From Sva-07 sp963707515 (lineage in GTDB: Bacteria; Actinomycetota; Acidimicrobiia; Acidimicrobiales; Ilumatobacteraceae): a stretch of 64,000 bases of DNA. Position numbers and translations under genes: made by a program. The stretch is from contig CAVPQI010000001.1 in the NCBI GenBank assembly GCA_963707515.1, positions 496,001-560,000 on the forward strand. Reading direction: 5' to 3'. Under the pieces are notes generated by a model. It saw only the letters and a program-made list of their open reading frames with translations, had not been told where the DNA came from and did not search any database. Within the stretch, counting starts at the first letter, position 1, and the number at the start of each line of letters is the position of its first letter. Shown piece after piece: positions 28,843-38,285 of this stretch.

Positions 28843-29690
28843 GCCGACGCTTCCCCCGCGCCGGGACGGCGCATCGGGAGGACGTTGCGATCGACGGCGT
28901 CGACGACGACGCGGATGCCGCCGTGTTCGAGGATCTCCATCGGCGATCCGTAGGTGCGTTCGAGCACGTCGGGGACGAGCACGTCGTCGGGCCGCCCGGC
29001 GCCGATGACGGTGCGGTTGAGGCAGACGATCGTCGGCAGGTGGGCGGCGATGCCGTTGAGGTCGTGGGTCGTCAGCACGATCGTCGCCCCGCCGTCGTTG
29101 AGGTCGGCGAGCAGGTGGAGGACGTCGTGGCGGGTGCGCACGTCGAGCCCGCTGGTCGGCTCGTCGAGGAAGATCACCGACTCGCCCGGGTTGGTGGCGT
29201 TGGTGTGCAGCGCGCGGGCCACGAACACCCGCTGCTGCTGGCCGCCGGACAGCTCGCGGATGTGCCGGCGTCCGAGCCCGTGGAGGCCGAGCCGATCGAG
29301 CACCGCTTCCACCTCGCGCCGCTCGTGCCGGGTCAGCCACGGCGTCCGCCAGCCGCGGGCCCGAGCCATGCCGACACATTCGGCGACGGTCACCGGGAAG
29401 TTCCAGTCGATCGCCCCGACCTGCGGCACCAGACCGATCGCCAGCCCCGGTCGCCGCCGCACCGCCCCCGCCGTGGCGGACACCGCGCCGAGCATGGCGT
29501 GGAGCAGCGTCGACTTCCCCGATCCCGATGGCCCGACGATGCCGATGAAGTCGCCGGCGTCGACGGTGAGGTCGATGTCGACGATCGCCGGCGCGGCGCC
29601 GTAGCAGACCGTGAGCGCGTCGACGGCGATCAGGGCGCCGTGCCGCCCGACATCGAGCGGTGCCACCGGCGACTCGGTCGCATCCATCAC
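28839..29690 (-). CDS. Zinc/manganese ABC ATPase (ZnuC/MntA family)
   Basis: 283 residues. Walker A GPSGSGKST, Q-loop VPQVGAIDWNFP, signature LSGGQQQRVFVARAL, Walker B VIFLDEPTSGLD and the H-loop TTHDL are all present. The Q-loop segment IDWNFPVTV is typical of metal-importing ABC-3 systems. It follows the binding-protein gene by 90 bp and overlaps the permease gene. Confidence 0.93.
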   Translation of the reverse strand: MMDATESPVAPLDVGRHGALIAVDALTVCYGAAPAIVDIDLTVDAGDFIGIVGPSGSGKSTLLHAMLGAVSATAGAVRRRPGLAIGLVPQVGAIDWNFPVTVAECVGMARARGWRTPWLTRHERREVEAVLDRLGLHGLGRRHIRELSGGQQQRVFVARALHTNATNPGESVIFLDEPTSGLDVRTRHDVLHLLADLNDGGATIVLTTHDLNGIAAHLPTIVCLNRTVIGAGRPDDVLVPDVLERTYGSPMEILEHGGIRVVVDAVDRNVLPMRRPGAGEASA

Positions 29691-29780
29691 GGATACTCTG
29701 CCGCGTCGCCGACAGGTTTGCGAACCTCGTCCCCTCGGACCGCGGGCGACGTCACGGCAGAACGCGACACCCGTGCGACG

Positions 29781-30843
29781 TCACTGCGGGTACTCGGCCG
29801 TGTCGGGGACGATGTTGCGCACCTCGAACGACTCGAGCGCGGTCGCGTCGCCGCCGAGTGCTTCGGTCATCGTGACGAAGTTGAACTTCATCAGACCGAG
29901 CCACGAGTGCTCCACGTCGCCGGGCTCGCCGGGCAGGTCGTCGTCGCGGAGGTCGTCGACGTAGGTGGCGCCGGTCTCGTTGGCGATCTGTTCGAGCACG
30001 GGCGACGGGAAGACCTCCGACCCGAACACGGCCGTCACGTTCTCCTCGCGGATCTGGTCGATCAGGTCGGCGACGTCCGCCGGCGACGGGTCGCCGAAGT
30101 CGGCGGGCTGCACGGCGCCGACGACGGTCCAGCCGTACGTGTCGGCGAAGTAGGCGTAGGCATCGTGGTAGGTGACGAGCTTGCGCTCCGCCTCGGGCAC
30201 CGTCGCGAACGCTTCCCGGATCGCCGCGTCGAACTCGTCGACGAGGGCGGCGAACGCCTCGTAGTTGGCGTCGAGGGCGTCGGCGCAGTCGGGTGCGACG
30301 TCACGCATCGTCGTACGGATGATGTCGGCGTACTCCTTGACCAGCGTCGGGTCGGTCCACAGGTGCGGGTTCGGCTTGCCCTCGTCCTCGGGGAAGGAGA
30401 AGTCGTACTTGTACTCGTCCTCGGTGATCGTCTCGTCGCCGAGCTCGACGATCGGCACGTCGTCACCGACGTTGGCCTCGGCGAGCTGCTTGGTCGGCTC
30501 CTCGAGCTGTAGCCCGTTGATGAAGATGACGTCGGCGGAGCTGAGCAGCTCGGCGGCCGACGGCGGCGGCTCGAAGGTGTGGGAGTTGGTGCCCTCGGGG
30601 ACGACACCGGTGATCTCGGCGCAGTCGCCGATGACGTTGGCGGCGATCGAGGTGATCGGGGCGACGGTCGTGACGACGTGCAGGGCGGCGGCGCGCCGCC
30701 GGCGTCGTCGGCGCTCCCAGTGACGGTGCTGCCGGCGCGTGCTGCCCGTGTCTGTGCCAGGCGGCCACGGCGAGGGACCCGACAGCAACCGCGGCGAGGA
30801 TGCGGGTGGAGCGTGGCGGGCGGAGATGCGGGCGGCGGGACAT
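29781..30843 (-). CDS. Zinc/manganese-binding lipoprotein (ZnuA/TroA family), broken near N-terminus
   Basis: Cluster A-I binding protein. Metal ligands seen are His in TNSHTFEP, His in NPHLWTDP and His in TYHDAYAYF. Three histidines fit Zn2+ at least as well as Mn2+. The mature domain is intact from LHVVTTVAPITSIAANVIGDC to the stop. The ATG at 30843 opens a proper lipoprotein signal (RILAAVAVGSLAVAA), but the lipobox Cys and linker are disrupted. The frame must shift near 30757-30762 and probably again near 30735 and 30688. Net change is one base. It heads the operon with the ATPase and permease. Confidence 0.82.
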
Positions 30844-30850
30844 GCAGCCG

Positions 30851-30856
30851 ACACTA
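30851..30856 (-). promoter_or_regulatory. Candidate -10 box of the zinc/manganese operon
   Basis: TAGTGT on the minus strand ends seven bases before the ATG at 30843; the operator-like palindrome lies just upstream. Confidence 0.5.
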
Positions 30857-30858
30857 GC

Positions 30859-30873
30859 TGCGACAGTGTCGCA
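30859..30873 (-). promoter_or_regulatory. Operator-like palindrome, probable metalloregulator site
   Basis: TGCGACA-G-TGTCGCA, a perfect 7-1-7 palindrome. It sits two bases upstream of the candidate -10 box, so a bound repressor (Zur-, Fur- or DtxR-family) would block the promoter. The regulator itself is not in the window. Confidence 0.55.
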
Positions 30874-30994
30874 TCTGTGCCACGACCGGTCGACGATGGA
30901 ACGATCGACCCCTCCCCGACAGCATTTCGCTAGGGTCGTCGGCGGGCCACACCGCGACCGTGTGCCCGACGGGGGCGAACGGGCTGACGACCAC

Positions 30995-32149
30995 ATGACC
31001 GCTGCGATCCGCCTCATCGGCGTCACCAAGCACTTCGACGGCGCTGCCACGCCGGCGGTCGACACGCTGTCGCTCGACATCGACGAGGGCACGATCGTCG
31101 CCCTCATCGGCCCGTCGGGCTGCGGCAAGACGACCACGCTGCGGATGATCAACCGTCTCGTCGAGCCGACGTCGGGCGTGATCGAGGTCAACGGCACCAA
31201 CACCCTCGAGCAGTCGCCGCAGGAGCTGCGCCGCGGCATCGGCTACGTCATCCAGCAGGTCGGACTCTTCCCCCACCGCACGATCGCCGACAACATCGCC
31301 ACCGTGCCGTCGCTGCTCGGTTGGGACAAGAAGCGCACCGCGGCCCGGGTCGAGGAGCTGACGACGCTCGTCGGGCTCGACCACGAACTGCTGCGCCGCT
31401 ACCCCGACGAGCTGTCGGGCGGCCAGCAGCAGCGGGTCGGCGTCGCCCGCGCCCTCGCCGCCGACCCGCCGGTGCTGTTGATGGACGAGCCGTTCGGCGC
31501 CGTCGATCCGATCGTCCGCACCCGCTTGCAGGACGAGCTGCTGGTGCTGCAGCGGACGTTGCGCAAGACAATCGTCCTCGTCACCCACGACCTCGACGAG
31601 GCGCTCCGCCTCGCCGACACGATCGTGCTGATGAACGTCGGTGGCATCATCGAGCAGGCCGCCGCGCCCGACGCCTTGTTGCGCGCCCCGGCGACGCCGT
31701 TCGTCGAGGAGTTCATCGGCGCCGACCGTGGCCTCCGACGCCTGAGTCTCAACACGGTCGGCGCGCTGGCGTTCCACCGCGGCCCGGTCGTCGAATCGAC
31801 GGCGTCGGCCGACGAGGTCGCCCGGGTCGTCGGCGAGAACTCGTCGCCGTGGCTGGGCGTGCTCAGCGACGGCTCGTTCGCCGGATGGGCGCCGGCCGAC
31901 GAGGCGCTGCGAGCGCTCGGCGACGGCAGATCGCTGGCCGACGTGGAGCTCGCCCTGCCGGCGGCGCAGGTCAAGCCCGACGACACGCTGCGCACGGCGA
32001 TGGAGCTGATCATGTCGTTGAACACGTCGGTGGCGGTGATCGACGACGACGGCACGTTCGGTGGCGTGGTGACGCTCGAGGACATCCGCCGGGCGCTCGC
32101 CATGGAGCCCGCCTCGGAGCCCTCCTCGGAGCCCGCCGGGGACGGTTGA
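30995..32149 (+). CDS. Glycine betaine/choline ABC ATPase (OpuCA/ProV type)
   Basis: 384 residues. Walker A GPSGCGKTTT (about 39-48), signature LSGGQQQRVGVARAL, Walker B VLLMDEPFGAVDPI and H-loop VTHDLDEAL are present. The C-terminal 110 residues hold CBS-like repeats ending SVAVIDDDGTFGGVVTLEDI, which in OpuA-type systems sense ionic strength. It is the first gene of a four-gene osmoprotectant importer with overlapping stops and starts. It is divergent from the metal operon. Confidence 0.92.
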   Translation: MTAAIRLIGVTKHFDGAATPAVDTLSLDIDEGTIVALIGPSGCGKTTTLRMINRLVEPTSGVIEVNGTNTLEQSPQELRRGIGYVIQQVGLFPHRTIADNIATVPSLLGWDKKRTAARVEELTTLVGLDHELLRRYPDELSGGQQQRVGVARALAADPPVLLMDEPFGAVDPIVRTRLQDELLVLQRTLRKTIVLVTHDLDEALRLADTIVLMNVGGIIEQAAAPDALLRAPATPFVEEFIGADRGLRRLSLNTVGALAFHRGPVVESTASADEVARVVGENSSPWLGVLSDGSFAGWAPADEALRALGDGRSLADVELALPAAQVKPDDTLRTAMELIMSLNTSVAVIDDDGTFGGVVTLEDIRRALAMEPASEPSSEPAGDG

Positions 32150-32826
32150 TGCTCGCCGCAGCGCGCAACCCGATCCTGCGGTGGGAGTGGATCCGCGACG
32201 AGTGGGATCAGATCCAGACGGCGATCCTCGAACACCTCACGCTGACGCTCTGGGCGATGCTGTTGGGCATCGCCGTCTCGATCGTGCTGACGTTCTTGGC
32301 GCTGCGCCTTCGTTGGATGCTGACTCCGATCACGGGCATCACGGGGCTGTTGTACACGCTGCCCAGCGTGGCGCTGTTCGCCCTGCTGGCGCCCGTGTTC
32401 GGCAACCTGTCGAGGTGGACGGCGGTGATCCCGCTGGCCTCCTACACGCTGTTGATCCTCGTCACGAACTTCGTCGCCGGGTTCCGCTCGGTGCCGCGCG
32501 AGGTGCGTGAGTCGGCGGTGGCGATGGGCATGAGCCCGCGCACCCGGTTTCGCCGGGTCGACCTGCCGCTGGCGTTGCCGTACATCATCACCGGCATCCG
32601 CATCGCCACCGTCTCGACGATCGGCTTGGTGACGGTGGCGGCGATCATCGGCCAGGGCGGGCTCGGGCGGTTGATCTTCACCGGCCTGCGCCGCACGTTC
32701 TGGACGCCGATGACGATCGGTGCCGCACTGTCGATCATCCTCGCCCTCGGCATCGACGCAGTGATCCTGGCGATCGGCCGCTGGGCGACGCCCTGGACCC
32801 GACGCCGCCGGACGCGTGCCACATGA
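32149..32826 (+). CDS. Osmoprotectant ABC permease, first (OpuCB type)
   Basis: 225 residues. BPD_transp_1 fold with about five helices and the EAA loop VPREVRESAVAMGMSPRTRFRRVDLPLALPYIITGIRIA. Start overlaps the ATPase stop (TGATG) and its stop overlaps the next start (ATGA). Together with the second permease it forms the transmembrane channel. Confidence 0.92.
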   Translation: MLAAARNPILRWEWIRDEWDQIQTAILEHLTLTLWAMLLGIAVSIVLTFLALRLRWMLTPITGITGLLYTLPSVALFALLAPVFGNLSRWTAVIPLASYTLLILVTNFVAGFRSVPREVRESAVAMGMSPRTRFRRVDLPLALPYIITGIRIATVSTIGLVTVAAIIGQGGLGRLIFTGLRRTFWTPMTIGAALSIILALGIDAVILAIGRWATPWTRRRRTRAT

Positions 32827-33581
32827 TCGCCGCGATCGTCACCGGCCCGATCGCCGATGTCATACCCGCCCAGACCGCGGTGCGCCGCGACATCGGATTC
32901 TTCGAGTGGTTCTTCGACGCCGACACGTGGACCGGCCCCGGGGGCATCCTCGCCTCCCTGGCCGACACGGTCGTCCTGTGTGCCGTCGTCACCGTGGTCG
33001 CGGTGGCCATCGCCGTGCCCGCGGCGGCGCTGCTCGCCCACCTCGGCAAGGCGGAGGTGTCGAGCACGTGGGCGGTGAGCGTCAGCCGGGCGGTGCCGAC
33101 GTTCGCCATCGTCGCCCTGCTCGTGCCGTGGTCGCTACGCCGGGGTTGGGGATTCGAGCCGTGGCCGATCTTCATCGGGCTGTTGCTGCTCGCCCTCGTA
33201 CCGATCTACCTCAACACGTACACGGCGATCCGCCAGGTGCCCCGCGAGTCGGTCGAAGCCGCTCGCGCCCTCGGGTACGAGGAGCGGCGGATCCTCGGTC
33301 GCGTCGAGCTGGCGCTCGGTGCGTCGCTGATCTTTGCCGGCGTTCGCGTGGCCGCGATCCAGGTCGTGGCGACCGAGCCGATCCGCGCCTTCGTGGGCGG
33401 CGACGGGCTCGGGCGCTATGTTCGCGACGGGTTCGGACAGAACAACACCACGCTGGTGATCGGCGGCATCGTGCTGATCGGGGGGCTTGCGGCACTCACG
33501 GGGTTGCTCTTCGTGTCGCTGGAAAGACTCACGCTTCCCGTCGGCGTCCGTCGGCTGGCCCGCCATCAAGGAGAAACATGA
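32823..33581 (+). CDS. Osmoprotectant ABC permease, second (OpuCD type)
   Basis: 252 residues with about six helices and the EAA loop VPRESVEAARALGYEERRILGRVELALGASLIFAG. It ends with a soluble tail, VGVRRLARHQGET. Its stop overlaps the tandem ATGATG at the start of the binding-protein gene. Confidence 0.92.
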   Translation: MIAAIVTGPIADVIPAQTAVRRDIGFFEWFFDADTWTGPGGILASLADTVVLCAVVTVVAVAIAVPAAALLAHLGKAEVSSTWAVSVSRAVPTFAIVALLVPWSLRRGWGFEPWPIFIGLLLLALVPIYLNTYTAIRQVPRESVEAARALGYEERRILGRVELALGASLIFAGVRVAAIQVVATEPIRAFVGGDGLGRYVRDGFGQNNTTLVIGGIVLIGGLAALTGLLFVSLERLTLPVGVRRLARHQGET

Positions 33582-34603
33582 TGACCACATCCACCACCCG
33601 CCGCTCGACCGCGATGAAAGTGCTCGCGCCGCTCCTCGCGGCGGGGCTGCTGGCGTCCGCCTGTGGCAGCGACGACGACTCGGACGACGACGACGCGCCC
33701 GCCGCCACCACGGCCACGGACGCCACCACGGCCACGGACGCCACCACGGCACCTGGCGCCACGACCGGTGGTGACGACGACGCCGACGACATCGAGGGTG
33801 CGACGATCCGCATCCGCGGCCAGGACTTCAGCGAATCGGCGACCCTCGCCGAGGTCTACGGGCAGTTCCTCGAGGCCAAGGGCTACGACGTCGAGATCCT
33901 CGCACCGGCGGGCTTCCGCACCGAGGCGCTCGACGGCCTGGCCAACGACGACTTCGACCTGATCATCGACTACATCGGCGGCACACAGGCGGCGTTGGCA
34001 CCCGACGAGCAGGCGAGCGCCGACCCGGCGGAGATCATCTCGGTGATCACCCCGCTGCTGGCCGACGCCGGGGCGACGATCCTCGACTACTCCCCCGCCA
34101 CCGACGGCGACGCACTCGTCGTGCGCGGCGACTCGGAGGCGACGACGATCTCGGACCTCGTCGGCCTCGACTACGTCATCGGTGCCTCGGCACAGTGCCC
34201 CGAGCGGCCACAGTGCCTGATCGGCCTGGAGAGCCCCGACGTCTACGGCATCACGTTCTCCGATTACGTGACGATCGAGTTCGGTCCACTGCTCGGCGAG
34301 GCACTCGGCGCGGGCGAGGTCGACACCGTCATCTGGAACACGACCGCCCCGCAGATCACCGAGGAGAACTTCAAGGTGCTCGAGGACGACAAGGGCTTGT
34401 TCCCGGCGCAGAACATCGCCCCGATCATCGACACCGCGGTGCTCGAGGCGTACGGCGACGACCTCGCCGCGGCACTCAACGAGCTCAGCGCGATGCTCAC
34501 CACCGACGACCTCCTCGCCTGGAACGTGGCCACCGACCTCGATCTCCGTGAGCCCGACGACGTCGCCGAGGAGTGGCTCGCCGGCAAGGGCATCACCGAC
34601 TGA
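33578..34603 (+). CDS. Osmoprotectant-binding lipoprotein (OpuCC type)
   Basis: 341 residues from ATG 33578 (ATG 33581 is an alternative; AAGGAG lies just upstream). The signal peptide ends in lipobox LASAC, so the mature protein is lipid-anchored. A low-complexity Thr/Ala/Asp spacer follows, then an OpuAC domain (IRIRGQDFSESATLAEVYGQFLEAKGYDVEIL, FDLIIDYIGG, VIGASAQCPERPQCLIGLE). It captures quaternary amines such as glycine betaine or choline for the two permeases. Confidence 0.92.
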   Translation: MMTTSTTRRSTAMKVLAPLLAAGLLASACGSDDDSDDDDAPAATTATDATTATDATTAPGATTGGDDDADDIEGATIRIRGQDFSESATLAEVYGQFLEAKGYDVEILAPAGFRTEALDGLANDDFDLIIDYIGGTQAALAPDEQASADPAEIISVITPLLADAGATILDYSPATDGDALVVRGDSEATTISDLVGLDYVIGASAQCPERPQCLIGLESPDVYGITFSDYVTIEFGPLLGEALGAGEVDTVIWNTTAPQITEENFKVLEDDKGLFPAQNIAPIIDTAVLEAYGDDLAAALNELSAMLTTDDLLAWNVATDLDLREPDDVAEEWLAGKGITD

Positions 34604-34715
34604 CGCCGCGCCTGGCTCGCCTCGACGCCTCGCCTGGTCGACGCCTCGACTGGCTGACACGTCGACAGGCACGCCCGACTGACGTGTGAGTTGGGCTCGC
34701 CCCACCGCGGACGTG

Positions 34716-34744
34716 ACGCTGCACCCGATCGCCGGGTGCAGCGT
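34716..34744 (+). terminator. Hairpin after the Opu-type operon
   Basis: ACGCTGCACCCG pairs perfectly over 12 bp with CGGGTGCAGCGT around loop ATCGC, about 110 bp after the operon stop and 50 bp before the next start. Confidence 0.6.
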
Positions 34745-34793
34745 CGCGTCGCCCGGCTCGTCGGCGCCCGATGCAACGGGCAAGCATCCGTCG

Positions 34794-35273
34794 ATGACCG
34801 AGCAACGAGTATCCGCCAGCCGCCGCATCAACGCATCAGCACACGACCTGTTCGAGATCGTGTCCAGCCCGGAAGGTCATGTGCGCATCGACGGCTCGGG
34901 GATGCTCGATGCCGCTCCCGGTGCCCAGCGGTTGACCGCGGTCGGCGACGTGTTCGACATGGAGATGGACCGCACGCCGCTGAACGACATCCCGGGGCTG
35001 GTCAAGTACCAGGTGCGCAACACGGTGACGCAGATCGAGCCCGACCGGCTCGTCGAGTGGACGATCGGTGCCATCGACCAGCCGCCGCTCGGCCACGTCT
35101 ACGGCTGGCGTCTCGAAGCCGTCAGCGACAACGAGACCGACGTCACCAACTACTGCGACTGGACGAACATCACGCCCGAACTGCGCGCCCGGCGCCCCGA
35201 TTGGCCGATCGTCCCGGTGGCGATGCTCGAGCAGTCGCTGGCCAACCTCGACGTCATCGCCACCGGCGGGTGA
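34794..35273 (+). CDS. SRPBCC (START-like) family protein
   Basis: 159 residues from ATG 34794. Polyketide-cyclase/dehydrase-type fold: RRINASAHDLFEIVSSPEGHVRIDGSGML at the N-terminus, a beta-sheet core (VTQIEPDRLVEWTIG, YGWRLEAVSDNETDVTNYCDW) and a long C-terminal helix (VAMLEQSLANLDVI). Such proteins bind hydrophobic ligands in a cavity; ligand and role are unknown. Confidence 0.8.
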   Translation: MTEQRVSASRRINASAHDLFEIVSSPEGHVRIDGSGMLDAAPGAQRLTAVGDVFDMEMDRTPLNDIPGLVKYQVRNTVTQIEPDRLVEWTIGAIDQPPLGHVYGWRLEAVSDNETDVTNYCDWTNITPELRARRPDWPIVPVAMLEQSLANLDVIATGG

Positions 35274-35336
35274 CGCCCGACGGCCGGTTCGCTGACCGAA
35301 CCGGGTGACGCGGTACACAGCTGCTCCGGGCGGATC

Positions 35337-35342
35337 TACGGT
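35337..35342 (+). promoter_or_regulatory. Candidate -10 box of pip
   Basis: TACGGT ends five bases before the ATG at 35348. Confidence 0.35.
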
Positions 35343-35347
35343 GGCGC

Positions 35348-36286
35348 ATGGCTGAACTTCACCCGGAGCGCGAACCGTACGCCGAGTACTCGCTCGATGT
35401 CGGCGACGGGCACGTGTTGCACATCGAGGAGTCGGGGAACCCCGACGGCAAACCGGTCATCGTGCTGCACGGCGGTCCGGGGGGAGGGGTCTCGCCGAAG
35501 ATGCGCCAATTCTTCGACGCCGAGGCGTACCGGGCGATCCTCTTCGACCAGCGGGGAGCGGGACGCAGCACGCCGAAGGCATCGGTCGAGGCCAACACCA
35601 CGTGGCACCTGGTCGACGACATCGAGAAGATCCGTCAGCACCTCGGGATCGAGCGGTGGATGGTCTTCGGCGGCTCGTGGGGATCGACCCTCGCCCTCGC
35701 CTACTCCCAGGCGCACCCCGAGCGTGTCACCGAGATGGTCCTCCGGGGCATCTTCCTGCTCCGTCCGTCCGAGCTGGACTGGATGTACCAGGACGGTGCG
35801 TCCCACATCTATCCCGACGTCTGGGAGCAGTACCTCGAACCGATCCCGGTGGCGGAGCGGGACGATCTGATGGCCGCCTATCACCGACGCCTGTTCGGCG
35901 ACGACGACACCGAGCGACTCCGGTGCGCCCGGGCGTGGACGGAGTGGGAGCACCGCGTGAGCTACCTCGACCCACGAGAGCCCGACGACTCCGACGAACA
36001 GGCGATCGCGTTCGCCCGCATCGAGAACCACTACTTCGTCAACAAGGGCTTCCTGCGCACTCCCGATCAACTCCTCGACGACGTCGGGCGAATCCGGCAC
36101 ATCCCGACGATCATCGTCCAGGGCCGCTACGACGTGGTGTGCCCGATCCGGTCCGCGTGGGATCTCCACCGCGCGTGGCCGGAAGCCGACCTGCGGATCA
36201 GTCCCCACGCCGGCCACTCGATGTTCGACGACCAGAACACCAGCAGTCTGGTGGACGCCTGCGACGAGTACCGCACCAGGGCCTAG
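35348..36286 (+). CDS. pip: Proline iminopeptidase
   Basis: 312 residues, alpha/beta hydrolase fold. HGGPGGG forms the oxyanion region and DQRGAGRS is family-specific. GGSWGSTLAL carries the nucleophile Ser, GRYDVVCP the acid Asp and HAGHSM the base His. It removes N-terminal proline from peptides in the cytoplasm; no signal peptide is seen. Transcribed alone. Confidence 0.93.
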   Translation: MAELHPEREPYAEYSLDVGDGHVLHIEESGNPDGKPVIVLHGGPGGGVSPKMRQFFDAEAYRAILFDQRGAGRSTPKASVEANTTWHLVDDIEKIRQHLGIERWMVFGGSWGSTLALAYSQAHPERVTEMVLRGIFLLRPSELDWMYQDGASHIYPDVWEQYLEPIPVAERDDLMAAYHRRLFGDDDTERLRCARAWTEWEHRVSYLDPREPDDSDEQAIAFARIENHYFVNKGFLRTPDQLLDDVGRIRHIPTIIVQGRYDVVCPIRSAWDLHRAWPEADLRISPHAGHSMFDDQNTSSLVDACDEYRTRA

Positions 36287-36366
36287 TCCCACAGCGTCCC
36301 GGCCCCGGCGAACCGACCCTCCTCATCCATGTACGTGCACCATCTGAGCGCTAACGTCCGCCGACG

Positions 36367-38241
36367 GTGAACGACCCCACATCCTCACGTCGTGGTGTCG
36401 GTCTGCTGGCGTTCGGCACGTTGGGCATCGTGTTCGGCGACATCGGCACGAGCCCGATCTACGCGTTCCGGGAATCGTTCCACCACGCCGAGTTGGAGGT
36501 GTCGCGGGCGACGGCCTTCGGCGCCGCATCGGTCGCCTTCTGGGCGTTGGTCATCGTCATCTGCATCAAGTACCTCGCCACGGTGATGCGCGCCGACAAC
36601 CACGGCGAGGGCGGCATCTTGGCGCTCACGTCGTTGGTGATCCCGCCGGAAGGCCAAACGGTCTCGCGGATCGCCGCGGGGGTGGTGACGTTGGGCGTGT
36701 TCGGCACGGCGCTGTTGTACGGCGACGGATTGATCACCCCGGCGATCTCGGTGCTGTCGGCGGTCGAGGGCTTCGAGGTGGCGACGCCGGCATTCGAGCG
36801 GTGGGTGATCCCGATCGCCGTCGTGATCCTCGTTGCACTGTTCGTCATCCAACGTCGTGGAACGGCCGGCATCGCCAAGGTGTTCAGCCCGGTGATGGTG
36901 GTCTGGTTCACGGTGCTCGGCGTGCTGGGCATCAACCAGATCCGCCAGGTGCCCGAGGTCATGCAGGCACTGTCACCGACCTACGCGGTGGAGCTGTTCA
37001 TCGAGCATCCGTGGAAGGCGTTCATCGCCCTCGGTTCGATCTTCCTGGTCGTCACCGGCGGCGAGGCGCTGTACGCCGACATGGGACACTTCGGACGCGT
37101 GCCGATCCAGTTGGCGTGGTACGTGCTGGTGCTGCCGGGGCTGGTGCTCAACTACTTCGGCCAGGCGGCGTTGTTGTCGCGCTCGCCGATGGAGGACATC
37201 GGCGAGATCTCGCCGTTCTACGAGATGGCTCCCACCTGGGCGATCACGCCACTGGCCGTGCTGGCGACGATGGCCACCGTGATCGCCTCGCAGGCGTTGA
37301 TCTCGGGCGCCTTCTCGCTGACCGTGCAGGCGGTGCAACTCGACTACCTGCCGCGGTTGGCGATCGAGCACACATCGGAACGACACATCGGCCAGGTGTA
37401 CGTGCCGCTCGTCAATTGGATGCTGATGATCGGATGCGTCGGCTTGGTCATCGTGTTCCAGACCTCCACCGCGCTCGCCTCGGCGTACGGCATCGCGGTC
37501 ACGACGACGATGCTCATCACGACGCTGATCTTCTACCGCTTCGTGCGCGACCGCTGGGGCTGGTCGGTGGCCAAGACGCTCGCCGTGGTCATCCCGTTCC
37601 TCATCATCGACGTTGCCTTCCTCGCTGCCAACGTGCCGAAGATCCCGCACGGCGGCTGGTTCCCGCTGCTGGTCGGCCTGGGACTCGTCATTCAGATGAC
37701 GACGTGGCGAAAGGGTCGGCAACTCGTCGCCGCCCGCATCCGACGCGGTGAGCGTCCGATGCGAGAGGTCGTCGACGAGGCGCTCGCCGGGCGCACCGTG
37801 CGCGTCGACGGCGTCGCCGTCTACATGTTCAAGGACGAAGGTGCTGCACCGCCCGCGCTGATGTCGAACCTCCGGCACAACCGGGTGTTGCACGAGACGG
37901 TGCTGCTCGTGTCCGTGCACACCGCGGACGCTCCCCGTGTCGACGACGAGAAGCGGGCGACGGTCACCGACCTCGGCGACGGCATCCGGCTGGTCCGTCT
38001 CGAGTACGGGTTCATGGACGAACCGGACATCCCCAGCGCCCTCGCCCTGGTCGACCCCCGCGTGTCCGAGGCGACGTACTTCTTGGGGCGCGAATCGGTG
38101 ACCGCGGGGAAGGTGCCAGGGATGCATCCCTGGCGGGAGGAGCTGTTCGTGCTCCTCAACCGCGGTGCGGCCAGCGCCAGCCGCTTCTTCAAGCTCCCCG
38201 CCGACCAGGTCTTCGAGGTCGGCAGCCAGGTCGAGATCTGA
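36367..38241 (+). CDS. kup: Potassium transporter Kup
   Basis: 624 residues from GTG 36367. Twelve hydrophobic helices start with LAFGTLGIVFGDIGTSPIYAFRESF, the classic Kup/HAK/KUP entry. GGEALYADMGHFGR and a C-terminal cytoplasmic domain with YFLGRES also match the family. It is a K+/H+ symporter. No c-di-AMP riboswitch-like leader is evident in the 80 bp upstream. Confidence 0.95.
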   Translation: MNDPTSSRRGVGLLAFGTLGIVFGDIGTSPIYAFRESFHHAELEVSRATAFGAASVAFWALVIVICIKYLATVMRADNHGEGGILALTSLVIPPEGQTVSRIAAGVVTLGVFGTALLYGDGLITPAISVLSAVEGFEVATPAFERWVIPIAVVILVALFVIQRRGTAGIAKVFSPVMVVWFTVLGVLGINQIRQVPEVMQALSPTYAVELFIEHPWKAFIALGSIFLVVTGGEALYADMGHFGRVPIQLAWYVLVLPGLVLNYFGQAALLSRSPMEDIGEISPFYEMAPTWAITPLAVLATMATVIASQALISGAFSLTVQAVQLDYLPRLAIEHTSERHIGQVYVPLVNWMLMIGCVGLVIVFQTSTALASAYGIAVTTTMLITTLIFYRFVRDRWGWSVAKTLAVVIPFLIIDVAFLAANVPKIPHGGWFPLLVGLGLVIQMTTWRKGRQLVAARIRRGERPMREVVDEALAGRTVRVDGVAVYMFKDEGAAPPALMSNLRHNRVLHETVLLVSVHTADAPRVDDEKRATVTDLGDGIRLVRLEYGFMDEPDIPSALALVDPRVSEATYFLGRESVTAGKVPGMHPWREELFVLLNRGAASASRFFKLPADQVFEVGSQVEI

Positions 38242-38272
38242 GCGTTCGCCGACCGCGGGCGGCCGTCCGGGA

Positions 38273-38278
38273 TACGGT
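38273..38278 (+). promoter_or_regulatory. Candidate -10 box of the second LLM gene
   Basis: TACGGT ends seven bases before the GTG at 38286. Confidence 0.45.
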
Positions 38279-38285
38279 CGTCGGC

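Noticed and set aside
36287..36366. c-di-AMP riboswitch before kup
   Set aside because: Only 80 bp separate pip and kup, and no ydaO-like conserved elements are visible.
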